Origin: Chitinophagaceae bacterium | Lineage (GTDB): Bacteria > Bacteroidota > Bacteroidia > Chitinophagales > Chitinophagaceae | Assembly (NCBI GenBank): GCA_947488765.1 | Contig: CANLAE010000008.1 | Span: 37,716-101,715, forward strand | Length of the DNA stretch: 64,000 nucleotides | Direction of reading: 5' to 3' | Shown here: positions 36,070-44,901 of the stretch, one piece after another | How positions within the stretch are numbered: position 1 is the first letter of the stretch | Layout of the letters: each line of letters opens with the position of its first letter | The notes under the pieces: model-generated | Databases searched by the model: none | Seen by the model: the letters and a program-made list of their open reading frames with translations, nothing else | What the model was told of the DNA's origin: nothing | Program-made: the position numbers and the translations under genes

Positions 36070-36077
36070 CAAAAGTA
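36070..36077 (-). promoter_or_regulatory. Candidate -7 box for korA
   Basis: TACTTTTG on the minus strand is an exact TAnnTTTG match, 17 bp before the korA ATG. No well-spaced -33 TTG was found. Confidence 0.4.
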
Positions 36078-36186
36078 ACACTTGCATCAGTCAATATAGC
36101 ATTATTGTTGAAGATAATATCGGCATTTAAAAAAATATCCATCGTTAACGTTGCTTTGACTTTGTTTGATATAAATTGCATTTATA

Positions 36187-37062
36187 ATGAAACTAAGGCA
36201 TCCTAAAAAAAGTAGCATAATTGTAGCAACAGCTTGGGGAGTATTGCTTTGTATGGCTTGCAACAATAATACCTCTAATCAGCAGCAAAAAAATTCAGCA
36301 GTAATTACTAAAGCATCCGGATTGCAAAAAAACACAATTACTGCTCTTCAAGATACACCAACCCGAGCAATTGTATACCAGCCTATAACATACGATACCA
36401 CCAAACAATACATTTATCTCACTTTTGATGATGGTCCGCAGGGTGGAACAAAACAATGCCTGGAATTGTGTAAAAAACTTGGGATTAAAGCAACTTTTTT
36501 TATGGTGGGCAGACATGGCAATGACAAACATGGCAAGGAACAGGTAAAAATTATCAGCAGTCAATATCCACAAATATTATTGGCCAATCATAGCTACACA
36601 CATGCCAACGAAAAGTACCAATTTTTTTACCAGCATCCATTGATGGCAGAAGAAGATTTTTATAAAGCACAGGATTCTTTGAGTGTTCCATTTAAAATTA
36701 TTCGTTTGCCCGGTAATAGTGCATGGGTGCGGAAGAATGAAATTAAATGCAGCGGGCTCGTACGTTCCGTGTGCAACAAGTTGGATAGTGCCGGATATAA
36801 TGTGATGGGCTGGGATGTAGAATGGCGGTTTACAAGAGGAAAATCTTTTCCGGTAGAACGCCCTGCTGTTATGGCAACACATGTAGATACTGCATTGCAT
36901 AGGCATACACATACGCCCAATCATGTGGTTATTTTAACCCATGACAGAATGTTTAGGCTGCCTAATTATGCAGATTCCCTTCAAAAATTTATTATGATTT
37001 TGAAACAAAATCCAAAATATGTTTTTGAAACAATGGATCATTATCCGGGATTAAAAATGTAA
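36187..37062 (+). CDS. Polysaccharide deacetylase-family lipoprotein
   Basis: 291 residues, lipobox CMAC (C25), then a NodB-type domain: TFDDGP (79-84, catalytic Asp and metal-binding Asp), ATFFMVGRHG, the metal-binding H135-x3-H139 (HSYTH), an RLPGNSAW stretch in place of RxPxG, VMGWDVEW and ILTHDRMF. These residues fit metal-dependent removal of N-acetyl or O-acetyl groups from glycans at the cell surface. Target unknown; peptidoglycan or exopolysaccharide are possible. The first motif following the arginine (LPGN) is slightly unusual. Confidence 0.85.
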   Translation: MKLRHPKKSSIIVATAWGVLLCMACNNNTSNQQQKNSAVITKASGLQKNTITALQDTPTRAIVYQPITYDTTKQYIYLTFDDGPQGGTKQCLELCKKLGIKATFFMVGRHGNDKHGKEQVKIISSQYPQILLANHSYTHANEKYQFFYQHPLMAEEDFYKAQDSLSVPFKIIRLPGNSAWVRKNEIKCSGLVRSVCNKLDSAGYNVMGWDVEWRFTRGKSFPVERPAVMATHVDTALHRHTHTPNHVVILTHDRMFRLPNYADSLQKFIMILKQNPKYVFETMDHYPGLKM

Positions 37063-37104
37063 AATGTTCGGGTGGAAGTTGAATATTTGCTGAATCATTT
37101 TTTT

Positions 37105-37737
37105 ATGCAACATTTTACTATTGACACAATTCAAAGTTGGGATCGTTTTTATCGGGGTAATTTTATCAATTGCCTGAGTGGATTTAAAAGTGCTTCCTTA
37201 ATTGGTACGGTAAATGCAGCCGGAGTTACCAATCTTGCGATATTCAGTAACATTATACATTTGGGAGCAGATCCTGCATTGATTGCTTTTCAAAATCGCC
37301 CTACAGCTGCAGCGCCACATACCATTGCAAACATTGAAGTTACCGGGGTTTATACCCTAAATCATATTCACCCATCTTTTGTAGATAAAGCACATCAAAC
37401 AAGTGCGAAGTATGCTGCTGAAGAAAGTGAGTTTGCTTCAGTGCAACTTACGGAAGAGTGGAAACCCAATATTCAAGCGCCTTTTGTAGCAGAAAGTAAC
37501 ATTAAATATGCATTGTCTTTGGTAGAAATAGTACCCATACAACACAACAATACTTTTTTGGTAATTGGAAAATTAACGGATGTTTTTGTGGATGAAAGTT
37601 GTATCGAATCTGATGGTTATCTATCGCTTGAAAAGGTACAATCTGTTACTTCTTTGGGTATTGATGGGTATTATAATGTTAGTAAAATTGCCCGCTACAA
37701 TTATGCAAAGCCTGGGGAGATGGCGAAGGAGATTTGA
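37105..37737 (+). CDS. Flavin reductase-like FMN-binding protein
   Basis: 210 residues from ATG at 37105; a GTG at 37072 adds 11 residues that look like noise. The flavin-reductase-like split barrel is suggested by FINCLSGFKSASLIGTVNAAGVTNLAIFSNIIHLGADPALIAF in pieces (FMN-binding NLAIFS and LIGT stretches) and TGVYTLNHIHPSFVDKAHQTSAKY. Members reduce flavin with NAD(P)H or bind FMN in oxidoreductases and may feed a partner monooxygenase, none of which is nearby. It follows the deacetylase gene. Confidence 0.8.
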   Translation: MQHFTIDTIQSWDRFYRGNFINCLSGFKSASLIGTVNAAGVTNLAIFSNIIHLGADPALIAFQNRPTAAAPHTIANIEVTGVYTLNHIHPSFVDKAHQTSAKYAAEESEFASVQLTEEWKPNIQAPFVAESNIKYALSLVEIVPIQHNNTFLVIGKLTDVFVDESCIESDGYLSLEKVQSVTSLGIDGYYNVSKIARYNYAKPGEMAKEI

Positions 37738-37758
37738 GATAAAAATATTTGATTTTTA

Positions 37759-39039
37759 TTACTTCACCCCGCACAATTCTTTCCAACGGCTTGTATATTT
37801 TGGACTGTTGAAATTTTGTTGCATTTTCCAGTTGCGTTGTGTGCCGCTGCTTGCAAATTTTAAAACATCATTGCGTTGGCTGAAGTTGATATTGTCTATC
37901 ACATCCATTAATAACCTGCCTTTGTTGTCATTATCTGATACAAATAAATTTCCTTGAATAGATTGATCGGGGATAATGTTGTACAACAATACACCCGCTT
38001 TTTTATATGTTGTTCCTTCCGTAAAAATGCGTTCTGCCATTGCAAGTGCAGGCTTAATTAACAGATTGGTTTGTGCAGTTGCAATAGGTAATGTAGCATA
38101 GCTGCTAACACTTGTGCCTCTGTGAAAAGATGCATTAAAGTTTTCTTGTTTTGCTACTAAAAAAATACTGATTGTTTGGGCAGCTCCTTTTTGTCTTCGT
38201 AGCTTTTCTGCTGCACGTGCAGTATAAGTAGCTATCGCTTCTTGAATGCGATGCAACTCGGTTACGGGTTCGCCAAACATACGAGTTGTAGCAATCATTT
38301 TTTTGTTGGTCAATTCATCTTTCATGCCAATACTTGGAATACCTTTTAACTCCCGTATCAAGCGTACACCAACAATTCCGCCTAAATATTTTTTACCAAA
38401 TTCAGGCGAACGAATACTCAAGTCAAAAGCAGTATTGATGCCCATTCGTTTTAATTTTTCGGCGTACTGATAACCGATGCCCCATACCGCATCAATATCT
38501 GTTTGCTGTAATGCAGCTTCAATTTTTTTGGTGGAATCGAGCACCATAATACAGTTGGTAGCTGCCTTGTTTTTCTTGCACAATCGATTGGCTACTTTTG
38601 CCAAAACCTTTGTGGCAGCCACTCCTATAGAAACTTTGATGCCTGTCCATAATTCTGTTGTTTCTTTAATTTGTGTGGCAAAATCGTATAAAGATTCTTT
38701 GGGTACAGCTTCAAGATTTAAAAAAGCTTCATCTACAGAATACACTTCTACATTTTCTTCTCCTGCTATTTGCCGCAAGGTTTCCATAACACGCCAACTT
38801 AAATCGCCATACAAATTGTAATTGGATGAAAAAGTAGTAATGCCATGTTTTTCTATCAATGGTTTTGCTTTAAAATAGGGTCCGGCCATACCTATGCCAA
38901 AAGCTTTTGCTTCATCGCTGCGTGCAATAATGCAGCCATCATTATTGCTGAGTACGATGACGGGTTTGTGTTCTAATTCTGGACGAAATAATTTTTCGCA
39001 GGAACAATAAAAACTATTACAATCTACAATGGCTTTCAT
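37759..39039 (-). CDS. umuC: Y-family DNA polymerase V subunit (UmuC)
   Basis: 426 residues. Palm and finger motifs DCNSFYCSCEKLFRPEL and VYSVDEAFLNL (catalytic acidic residues D6 and the DE pair) are intact, followed by the helix-hairpin-helix AVWGIGYQYAEKLKRMGI, the little-finger region (ATTRMFGEPVTEL) and a C-terminal DUF4113-like end (NDNKGRLLMDVIDNIN). UmuC with UmuD' copies damaged DNA with low fidelity. The UmuD-like gene lies 222 bp upstream on the same strand, separated by dispersed repeats. Confidence 0.9.
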   Translation of the reverse strand: MKAIVDCNSFYCSCEKLFRPELEHKPVIVLSNNDGCIIARSDEAKAFGIGMAGPYFKAKPLIEKHGITTFSSNYNLYGDLSWRVMETLRQIAGEENVEVYSVDEAFLNLEAVPKESLYDFATQIKETTELWTGIKVSIGVAATKVLAKVANRLCKKNKAATNCIMVLDSTKKIEAALQQTDIDAVWGIGYQYAEKLKRMGINTAFDLSIRSPEFGKKYLGGIVGVRLIRELKGIPSIGMKDELTNKKMIATTRMFGEPVTELHRIQEAIATYTARAAEKLRRQKGAAQTISIFLVAKQENFNASFHRGTSVSSYATLPIATAQTNLLIKPALAMAERIFTEGTTYKKAGVLLYNIIPDQSIQGNLFVSDNDNKGRLLMDVIDNINFSQRNDVLKFASSGTQRNWKMQQNFNSPKYTSRWKELCGVK

Positions 39040-39060
39040 ACAATTATTTTTATTTGATAT

Positions 39061-39081
39061 GCAGATGAAGGAGGCATCTGC
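39061..39081. promoter_or_regulatory. Inverted repeat upstream of umuC (possible operator)
   Basis: GCAGATG (39061-39067) and CATCTGC (39075-39081), a perfect 7-bp inverted repeat with a 7-nt spacer, 22-42 bp before the umuC ATG. The position would suit a repressor site, but no known SOS box is recognised. Confidence 0.3.
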
Positions 39082-39103
39082 AATTTTTTTGTACTAATAT
39101 TTT

Positions 39104-39213
39104 GAGAGATCCCTCCTTGCGTCGGGATGACAAATAAATATTCAGAGATCATATTTTCAATTGCACAAACACTTGCTGCGTAAGGCTTTGAACGTACAAG
39201 TGTGCGACGCAAC
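39104..39213. repeat. Dispersed repeat fragments between umuC and the umuD-like gene
   Basis: GAGATCCCTCCTTGC onward to GGGATGACAA (39104-39132) matches a common style of Bacteroidota dispersed repeat. At 39190-39213 the motif GAACGTACAAGTGTGCGACG repeats the one at 25904. Neither encodes a protein. Confidence 0.5.
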
Positions 39214-39261
39214 TACAGCAACACAGCATTGCTACAGCTCGTTACCTAAACAATTATTTCT

Positions 39262-39732
39262 TTAACTATTTTTGTTTTTATTGAACGCAACTAATGTGGC
39301 ATCAATTAAATGAATGGTGCAAGTAACTACGCCCCAGCTTTGAAATTGCATCCATTCATCCAACACAATGTCTTTGAATTTTTTATTCTCTGCACATAAG
39401 CTAACGCCATTAAAATTTTGTTGAAAGCGCCGCACCAATAATTCGCCATTCACTGCTGCTACAATAATTTTTCCATTGCTTGCTTTAATGCTTCTGTCTA
39501 CAATCAATACATCACCGGGCTGAATGCTTGCGTTTTCCATTGCATTGCTGTTCATTCTGAAAAAGAAAGTGGCCGGTTTATTCATAATTAATTGTTCATT
39601 TAAATCAATGCCACGTTCCATAAAATCGTCTGTTGCAGCTCCGAAGCCCGTTGCATTAGCTGTTGCTACTTGATGTTGGTTGAAATTTTTAGTGCCATTG
39701 TAGGCTGCTTTTTGTCCTATTTCGTTATCCAT
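39262..39732 (-). CDS. UmuD-like protein lacking the catalytic Ser-Lys dyad
   Basis: 156 residues from ATG at 39732 (MDNEIGQKAAYNGTKNF). The alignment with UmuD is clear over ATGFGAATDDFMERGIDLNEQLI, ATFFFRM, QPGDVLIVDRSI and GKIIVAAVNGELLV. The serine of the GDSM motif is replaced by A64 (NSNAMEN) and the lysine of the TVKKL motif by R101 (LLVRRF). The 37-residue spacing between these two positions equals that of E. coli S60 and K97. The cleavage site is T28-G29 rather than C-G or A-G. It should be unable to cleave itself, so it may act as an uncut partner of UmuC or be a decaying gene. Confidence 0.82.
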   Translation of the reverse strand: MDNEIGQKAAYNGTKNFNQHQVATANATGFGAATDDFMERGIDLNEQLIMNKPATFFFRMNSNAMENASIQPGDVLIVDRSIKASNGKIIVAAVNGELLVRRFQQNFNGVSLCAENKKFKDIVLDEWMQFQSWGVVTCTIHLIDATLVAFNKNKNS

Positions 39733-39807
39733 AAAAAATAAATTTTGAAATGCTAAATTAATTAGTAATTTCATACCATAAAATTTAGTTTTTAAAATCT
39801 CCGCCTT

Positions 39808-40164
39808 ATGATAACAAATGTTTTGAATTGTGGAAAAAGCCACAAACAATACCGCATTATAGCCGAATGTGTCATTGCCCAAACGCAAGTGGCGTTGGCA
39901 GGTTTTTGTGCAGAAGAACAAGCTGAAAGTATACTGTTCAGGCACTTGCACAACCTTTGTGTGCAAAGTGATGGAAGCCTAAACAGTACGCATCACTTAC
40001 TTTGTAATATGATGCAGCAATGGCAATCTTCGTTTGATATTCCGGCGGCACAAATGCTGCAATATGTGCGTTCGTCTGATGCTACGGCACAACTGAAATC
40101 GGTTTGTTTGTACCGCACCAATGCAGGTGAAGAAGAACAATTGATTAATCGAATTTTGATGTAA
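39808..40164 (+). CDS. Hypothetical protein, possibly real
   Basis: 118 residues (ATG at 39808), cysteine-rich (six Cys) and histidine-containing, with two helical stretches (ESILFRHLHNLCVQ; LLCNMMQQWQSSFDIPAAQMLQYV). No family is recognised. It is divergent from the UmuD-like gene (75 bp between starts) and is followed by 108 bp of sequence before the kinase gene. Codon use looks like the neighbours, but a chance open frame cannot be excluded. Confidence 0.45.
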   Translation: MITNVLNCGKSHKQYRIIAECVIAQTQVALAGFCAEEQAESILFRHLHNLCVQSDGSLNSTHHLLCNMMQQWQSSFDIPAAQMLQYVRSSDATAQLKSVCLYRTNAGEEEQLINRILM

Positions 40165-40272
40165 AAAAAGTATCAGTTGGTATTTTATGGAGAAAGGAAT
40201 GAAGCGAATGTTGGATGATACAATCAACAAACGTTCTTTTTATATACATTCGTCTTTTCTCAATATTAATTT

Positions 40273-41718
40273 ATGGATGTTATTATACAGGGTATTCAAG
40301 GTTTATTTAGCAACTGGAAAGGAATTCAGCCGGATCGTATAGAAAAGTTACCACAAAGTGGCAGCGATAGAATTTATTTTAGGTTGTACGCACAAGGGCA
40401 AACATTTATTGCAGCCCATAATTTGAATATAAAAGAGAACAATACTTTTATACATTTCAGCAAACATTTTCAACAAAAAAAATTGCCTGTACCCGAAATG
40501 TTTTGTGTGAATGAGGAGCAGACAATTTATATACAGCAAGACTTAGGCACCCATTCATTGCTGAATAAATTAGAAGAACACGGGCACAATGAATATGTAT
40601 ATGGATTGTTTGAAAAAAGTTTGCACAACCTTGTCCAAATTCAAATCAAAGGCAATGACGGATTGGATTACAACCAATGTTTAACTGCAAAAGAATTTGG
40701 CAAACAAGCCATACTTAGCGATTTACTTTACTTCAAATATTATTTTTTAGATACGCTTCGGTTACCTTATGATAAGCAAGCAATGATGGATGATTTTGAA
40801 GCATTGAGTACCTACCTCACCTTTACGCAACACAAGTATTTTATGTTTCGGGATTTTCAGAGCAGGAACATTATTGTACAAAATGATGCGGTTTTTTTTA
40901 TAGATTATCAGGGTGGTATGAAAGGTGCTTTGCAATATGATGTTGCAAGTTTGTTGTGGCAGGCAAAAGCAGAATTGAGCGAAGATTGGAAAGACAAATT
41001 GTTATTGTATTACATGGATGAAGTGGAAGTGTTGTTGCAGCAAAAAATTGATCGTACCACATTTGTAAGTCAGTACAATGGTTATGTGTTGATTCGGTTG
41101 TTGCAAGTGCTTGGTGCGTATGGTTTCAGGGGTTTGTTTGAGCGTAAGGCACATTTTTTGGCAAGCATTCCGCTGGCTTTGCAAAACCTTAAATTTTTTA
41201 TTGAGAATAAGCGTATAGGTATTGTTACACCTGAGTTTGACAGGGTTTTGAAAATTATTGTTGCCGATGAAATTATTCAAAAATTTACACCACTGCAAGC
41301 AACTGAAACAACACCGCTGGCAATTGAAATAAACAGCTTTAGTTATAAAAAAGGGATTCCAAAAGATGAAACTGAAAACGGTGGCGGTTTTGTATTTGAT
41401 ATGCGTGGAATACTGAACCCGGGCAGGTTTGATGATTACAAAACATTGAGCGGGAATGATAAATCTGTTCAGGATTTTTTGGAACAACGAACAAAAATGA
41501 ATGAGTATTTAAACAGCGTTTGGGACTTGATAGATATTAATGTTGAGAATTATCTGGAACGTGGATTTAGCAATTTGCAAATCAATTTTGGTTGTACTGG
41601 TGGGCAACACAGAAGCGTATATGCAGCAGAACAAACAGCAAGACATTTGCGGAATAAGTATAAGTTGAAAGTTCAGTTGACACATACCAATCAGGCGAAT
41701 TGGAAAACGGAATTGTAA
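40273..41718 (+). CDS. AmgK-like aminoglycoside-phosphotransferase-fold kinase fused to a RapZ C-terminal domain
   Basis: 481 residues in two modules. Residues 1-335 have the APH/AmgK kinase fold: IQQDLG hinge, catalytic FRDFQSRNI (D194) and IDYQG (D211). Residues 352-481 match the C-terminal domain of RapZ: INSFSYKKGIP, GGGFVFDMRGILNPGR and the GCTGGQHRS loop (440-448). AmgK phosphorylates MurNAc/GlcNAc at the anomeric position in cell-wall recycling, and MurU activates the product; a MurU-like gene follows 50 bp later. In E. coli the RapZ C-domain binds GlcN6P. The fusion suggests amino-sugar sensing, which is inference. Confidence 0.82.
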   Translation: MDVIIQGIQGLFSNWKGIQPDRIEKLPQSGSDRIYFRLYAQGQTFIAAHNLNIKENNTFIHFSKHFQQKKLPVPEMFCVNEEQTIYIQQDLGTHSLLNKLEEHGHNEYVYGLFEKSLHNLVQIQIKGNDGLDYNQCLTAKEFGKQAILSDLLYFKYYFLDTLRLPYDKQAMMDDFEALSTYLTFTQHKYFMFRDFQSRNIIVQNDAVFFIDYQGGMKGALQYDVASLLWQAKAELSEDWKDKLLLYYMDEVEVLLQQKIDRTTFVSQYNGYVLIRLLQVLGAYGFRGLFERKAHFLASIPLALQNLKFFIENKRIGIVTPEFDRVLKIIVADEIIQKFTPLQATETTPLAIEINSFSYKKGIPKDETENGGGFVFDMRGILNPGRFDDYKTLSGNDKSVQDFLEQRTKMNEYLNSVWDLIDINVENYLERGFSNLQINFGCTGGQHRSVYAAEQTARHLRNKYKLKVQLTHTNQANWKTEL

Positions 41719-41768
41719 TTTTTTTATCCTCATTTACCTACAAATTTTGACCAATTAAATTTACCTAT

Positions 41769-42485
41769 ATGAAAGCAATGATTTTTGCAGCAGGATTGGG
41801 AACAAGGCTGAAACCCTGGACAGACAAGCATCCTAAGGCATTGGCTTTGGTAAATGGAAAAAGTTTGTTGCAAAGAAATATTGAATATTTACAATTGCAT
41901 GGCATTAATCAGGTGATTATTAATGTACATCATTTTGCTGATCAAATTGTAGCGGCTGTAGCAATGAATAATGGTTGGGGAAGTCAAATTGAAATTAGCG
42001 ATGAAACAAGTGAAGTATTAGAAACTGGTGGCGGATTAAAAAAAGCAGCTTGGTATTTTGAACAGGAACAACATTTTGTTTTGATGAATGTAGATATACT
42101 GACTGATTTAAATTTAACTGCTATGATACAGCAACACCAACAAAATCAAGTGTTGGCAACACTAGCTGTTACAGAAAGAAATACTTCAAGATATTTTTTA
42201 TTTAATGAAAATAATATGTTGTGCGGTTGGAAAAATGTACACACGAATGAAGAAAAAATTGTTCGTCAGGATGTACCACTTGTTGCAAAAGCATTCAGCG
42301 GAGTACATGTGATAGATACTGCAATTTTTTCTTTGGTGCACCAAAAAGGAAAGTTCTCTATGGTAGATGTTTATTTAAGTGTAGCCAATACCAACCTTAT
42401 TCAATCCTTTGATCACAGCGGAGGTAAATTGTTGGATGTTGGTAAGCCTGAAAGTATTGCAAAAGCAGAACAATTGTTTGTTTGA
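41769..42485 (+). CDS. MurU-like sugar-1-phosphate nucleotidyltransferase
   Basis: 238 residues, nucleotidyltransferase fold. The signature AAGLGTRLKPWTDKHPKAL (residues 7-25) binds NTP, VINVHHFADQIV follows, and LMNVDIL contains the catalytic Asp. The C-terminal part (AFSGVHVIDTAIFSL, GKLLDVGKPES) is like MurU and RmlA-type enzymes. Together with the upstream AmgK-like gene it suggests making UDP- or other NDP-activated MurNAc/GlcNAc from a recycled sugar. The nucleotide and sugar specificity is inferred from context. Confidence 0.83.
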   Translation: MKAMIFAAGLGTRLKPWTDKHPKALALVNGKSLLQRNIEYLQLHGINQVIINVHHFADQIVAAVAMNNGWGSQIEISDETSEVLETGGGLKKAAWYFEQEQHFVLMNVDILTDLNLTAMIQQHQQNQVLATLAVTERNTSRYFLFNENNMLCGWKNVHTNEEKIVRQDVPLVAKAFSGVHVIDTAIFSLVHQKGKFSMVDVYLSVANTNLIQSFDHSGGKLLDVGKPESIAKAEQLFV

Positions 42486-42486
42486 T

Positions 42487-43716
42487 TTACACTTTGATAT
42501 AAATTTTTTTCTTGTCCATTAAAAAAACAATCAGCCAGTAAAAAGCAATCATGCACAAGGCATAAACAAGTGAGCCCACTCTTAAATCTGAGGCAATATT
42601 TTTACATACATGTTCATAAAACCAGCCAAAAGCTGATACATAAACGGGTTTGCCATTGGCATCTGTTTTCTCAAAAATTCTAAACAGCCCAAGTAAGCGA
42701 GGCAGAAAGCCACTTAATACAAAAATGAACAATGGATTTTTTCCAAACACATCAAAAAATTTGCTCCATTTTCCGGTAACTCCTTTAAACTCTATCAAAT
42801 AAATTAACAACGCAAGTGTAAGCGTAGCAAGGCCTGTAGTGTAAACGGTATAGCTGCTTGTCCATATTTTTTTGTTAATTTAAATTAACAACGCAAGTGT
42901 AAGCGTAGCAAGGCCTGTAGTGTATACGGTATAGCTGCTTGTCCATATTTTTTTGTTAATTGGAAAAACCATATCCCAACAATAACCTGCAACTACTAAT
43001 ATTACTCCTGCAATAAATAAGTTGCTTAACATTTCAAAATTTTTGCCTTTTTGTTGAATGTATTGACCAATAAAAAAACCAAATATTACTTGTACAATAG
43101 CAGCAATGGTACTTGAAATTCCTTCCGGATCAAAAGGGATTCCTTCTCCTTTATAGATGTGGGAAAGACCTAAAATCTTTAAATCAATGGAAGTTCCAAA
43201 AAATCCGGATAAGCTGTAAGGGTCTGCAGGATTTGAAAACCAGCACAACAACCAATAACCAAGTAATAACGAACAACTGAGTACAAATGCGCCACGTGTT
43301 TTAAGAAAATAAACAGCGATTGAAGCAAAAAAATAACAAACTGCAATGCGTTGCAATACGCCAAAAATGCGGATGTTTTCCCATGTCTTTGCCACCAGAT
43401 GGTTGTTGTCCCATTTTACAAACGGACTCCAGTTTAAGAATAATCCTATTGCAAAAATCAGTAAGGTTCTTTTGATTACTTTTTTAAAAAAGAAGGAATT
43501 TCCTGCTGCTTCAAATTTGGGCATTACAAATGCCATTGCATTTCCTACGGCAAACAAAAAAAACGGAAATACTAAGTCAGTTGGTGTACAGCCATGCCAA
43601 TTGGCATGTTCCAGCGGAGGAAAAATATGCGCCCATGAACCAGGGTTGTTTACCAATATCATCAGTGCTACTGTAGCACCTCTAAATACATCTAAGGAAT
43701 AATATCTTTGATTCAT
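42487..43716 (-). pseudogene. Acyltransferase (NagX/DUF5009-like), interrupted by an 81-bp tandem duplication
   Basis: The N-terminal 278 residues (MNQRYYSLDVFRGATVALMIL, then many membrane helices) and the C-terminal part (YLIEFKGVTGKWSKFFDVFG...) belong to one heparan-alpha-glucosaminide N-acetyltransferase-like membrane protein of about 382 residues. An 81-bp tandem copy at 42800-42961 (27 codons, in frame) places a TAA at its junction (42882-42880), so translation stops after LALLI. Deleting one copy would restore the frame exactly. No internal start in the C-part is credible. The family transfers acetyl groups across the membrane to amino sugars, which fits the two neighbours. Confidence 0.83.
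42800..42961. repeat. 81-bp direct tandem duplication
   Basis: Two adjacent copies, starting at 42800 and 42881, differ at one base (GTAAACGG versus GTATACGG), a synonymous change on the coding strand. The junction creates TAA on the minus strand. Confidence 0.9.
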
Positions 43717-43890
43717 GTGATTAATTTCTAGCTATGAAGGTAAGTCAGGAAATGAAATGTTGCAATTTTCAATTCGTTGTTTTTGATTACCGTAAATACA
43801 AACAACTTTATTTGCGTAAGAAAAAGTAAAATAAATTTTGTTATTTTTATTATTCTTTGGGCTTATTTTTAAAGTTATAATTAAAACACG

Positions 43891-44901
43891 TTGATAAATT
43901 TTGTATTGATAGGTTGTGGTAAAATTGGGAAGCGACATGCAGCATTCATGTCCACCTTTGGCAAATTATTGGCGGTATGTGATGTAGACAAAAACAGAGC
44001 AGATGCATTGGCAAATCAATTTGATGTGCCTGCTTTTTATGCAATAGAAGATTTACTGCACAACATAAAAAATGCAACGGTAGCAGCCGTTTGTACGCCC
44101 AATGGATTGCATGCGCAACACAGTATTCAGCTATTAAATGCTGGCTTACATGTAATTTGTGAAAAGCCAATGGCATTGACAGTGGAAGACTGTAACAAGA
44201 TGATTGCCGTTGCTGAAGAAAATAATAAATACCTTTTTTGTGTAAAGCAAAACAGATTCAATCCGCCGGTAGCTGCCGTAAAAAAGTTGATGGATGAAGG
44301 CGTTTTGGGTAAAATTTACAGTATTCAACTCAATTGTTTTTGGAATCGGAATGACGATTATTATCTTAATTCCTGGCATGGAACAAAAGCATTGGATGGC
44401 GGTACATTATATACGCAATTCAGCCATTTTATAGATTTATTGTACTGGATGTTTGGTGATGTAAAGCACGTTGAAGCTTTAATCAAAAATTGCAAGCATC
44501 AAAACGCTATTGAATTTGAAGATACCGGAGTAGCAATCCTTGAATTTGAAATGGGTATAATTGGAACAATCAATTACACCGTAAATAGTTTTGAGCAAAA
44601 TATGGAAGGCTCGCTCACCATCTTCGGCGAAAATGGAACGCTAAAAATTGGTGGTCAGTATTTAAATGAGATTGCTTATCAGTGTATTAAAAACTACGCC
44701 ATAGAAAATTTACCTGAAGGAAATGCTCCCAATAATTATGGCAATTACCAAGGTTCTATGAGCAACCATGATAAAGTGTATGAAAATGTGGTGAATGTTT
44801 TGATGAACAATGCAAACACAACAGTAAGTACGGTGGAAGCTTTAAAAACGGTAGAAATTATCCAACGCATTTATTCAGCAGCAAATAATACTTATGTCTA
44901 A
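43891..44901 (+). CDS. Gfo/Idh/MocA-family oxidoreductase (WbpB/WlbA-like)
   Basis: 336 residues; Rossmann loop IGCGKIGKRH, the EKPMAL motif (91-96) with the catalytic lysine and a C-terminal alpha/beta domain with DGGTLYTQFSHFIDLL. Start is a TTG at 43891 (MINFVLIG); no better start is available. It overlaps the acetyltransferase gene by 8 bp. The pair resembles WbpB and WbpD, which make UDP-2,3-diacetamido uronic acids for O-antigen; the aminotransferase (WbpE) is not next to them. Substrate is inferred. Confidence 0.8.
   Translation: MINFVLIGCGKIGKRHAAFMSTFGKLLAVCDVDKNRADALANQFDVPAFYAIEDLLHNIKNATVAAVCTPNGLHAQHSIQLLNAGLHVICEKPMALTVEDCNKMIAVAEENNKYLFCVKQNRFNPPVAAVKKLMDEGVLGKIYSIQLNCFWNRNDDYYLNSWHGTKALDGGTLYTQFSHFIDLLYWMFGDVKHVEALIKNCKHQNAIEFEDTGVAILEFEMGIIGTINYTVNSFEQNMEGSLTIFGENGTLKIGGQYLNEIAYQCIKNYAIENLPEGNAPNNYGNYQGSMSNHDKVYENVVNVLMNNANTTVSTVEALKTVEIIQRIYSAANNTYV

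Noticed and set aside
39997-40230. Minus-strand 77-residue frame near the hypothetical gene
   Set aside because: It overlaps the better plus-strand frame and its composition is unlike the neighbours.
42487-42810. Independent small membrane protein starting at a TTG within the duplication
   Set aside because: The sequence is the C-terminal part of the acyltransferase interrupted by the duplication; the TTG is a leucine codon of the original gene.
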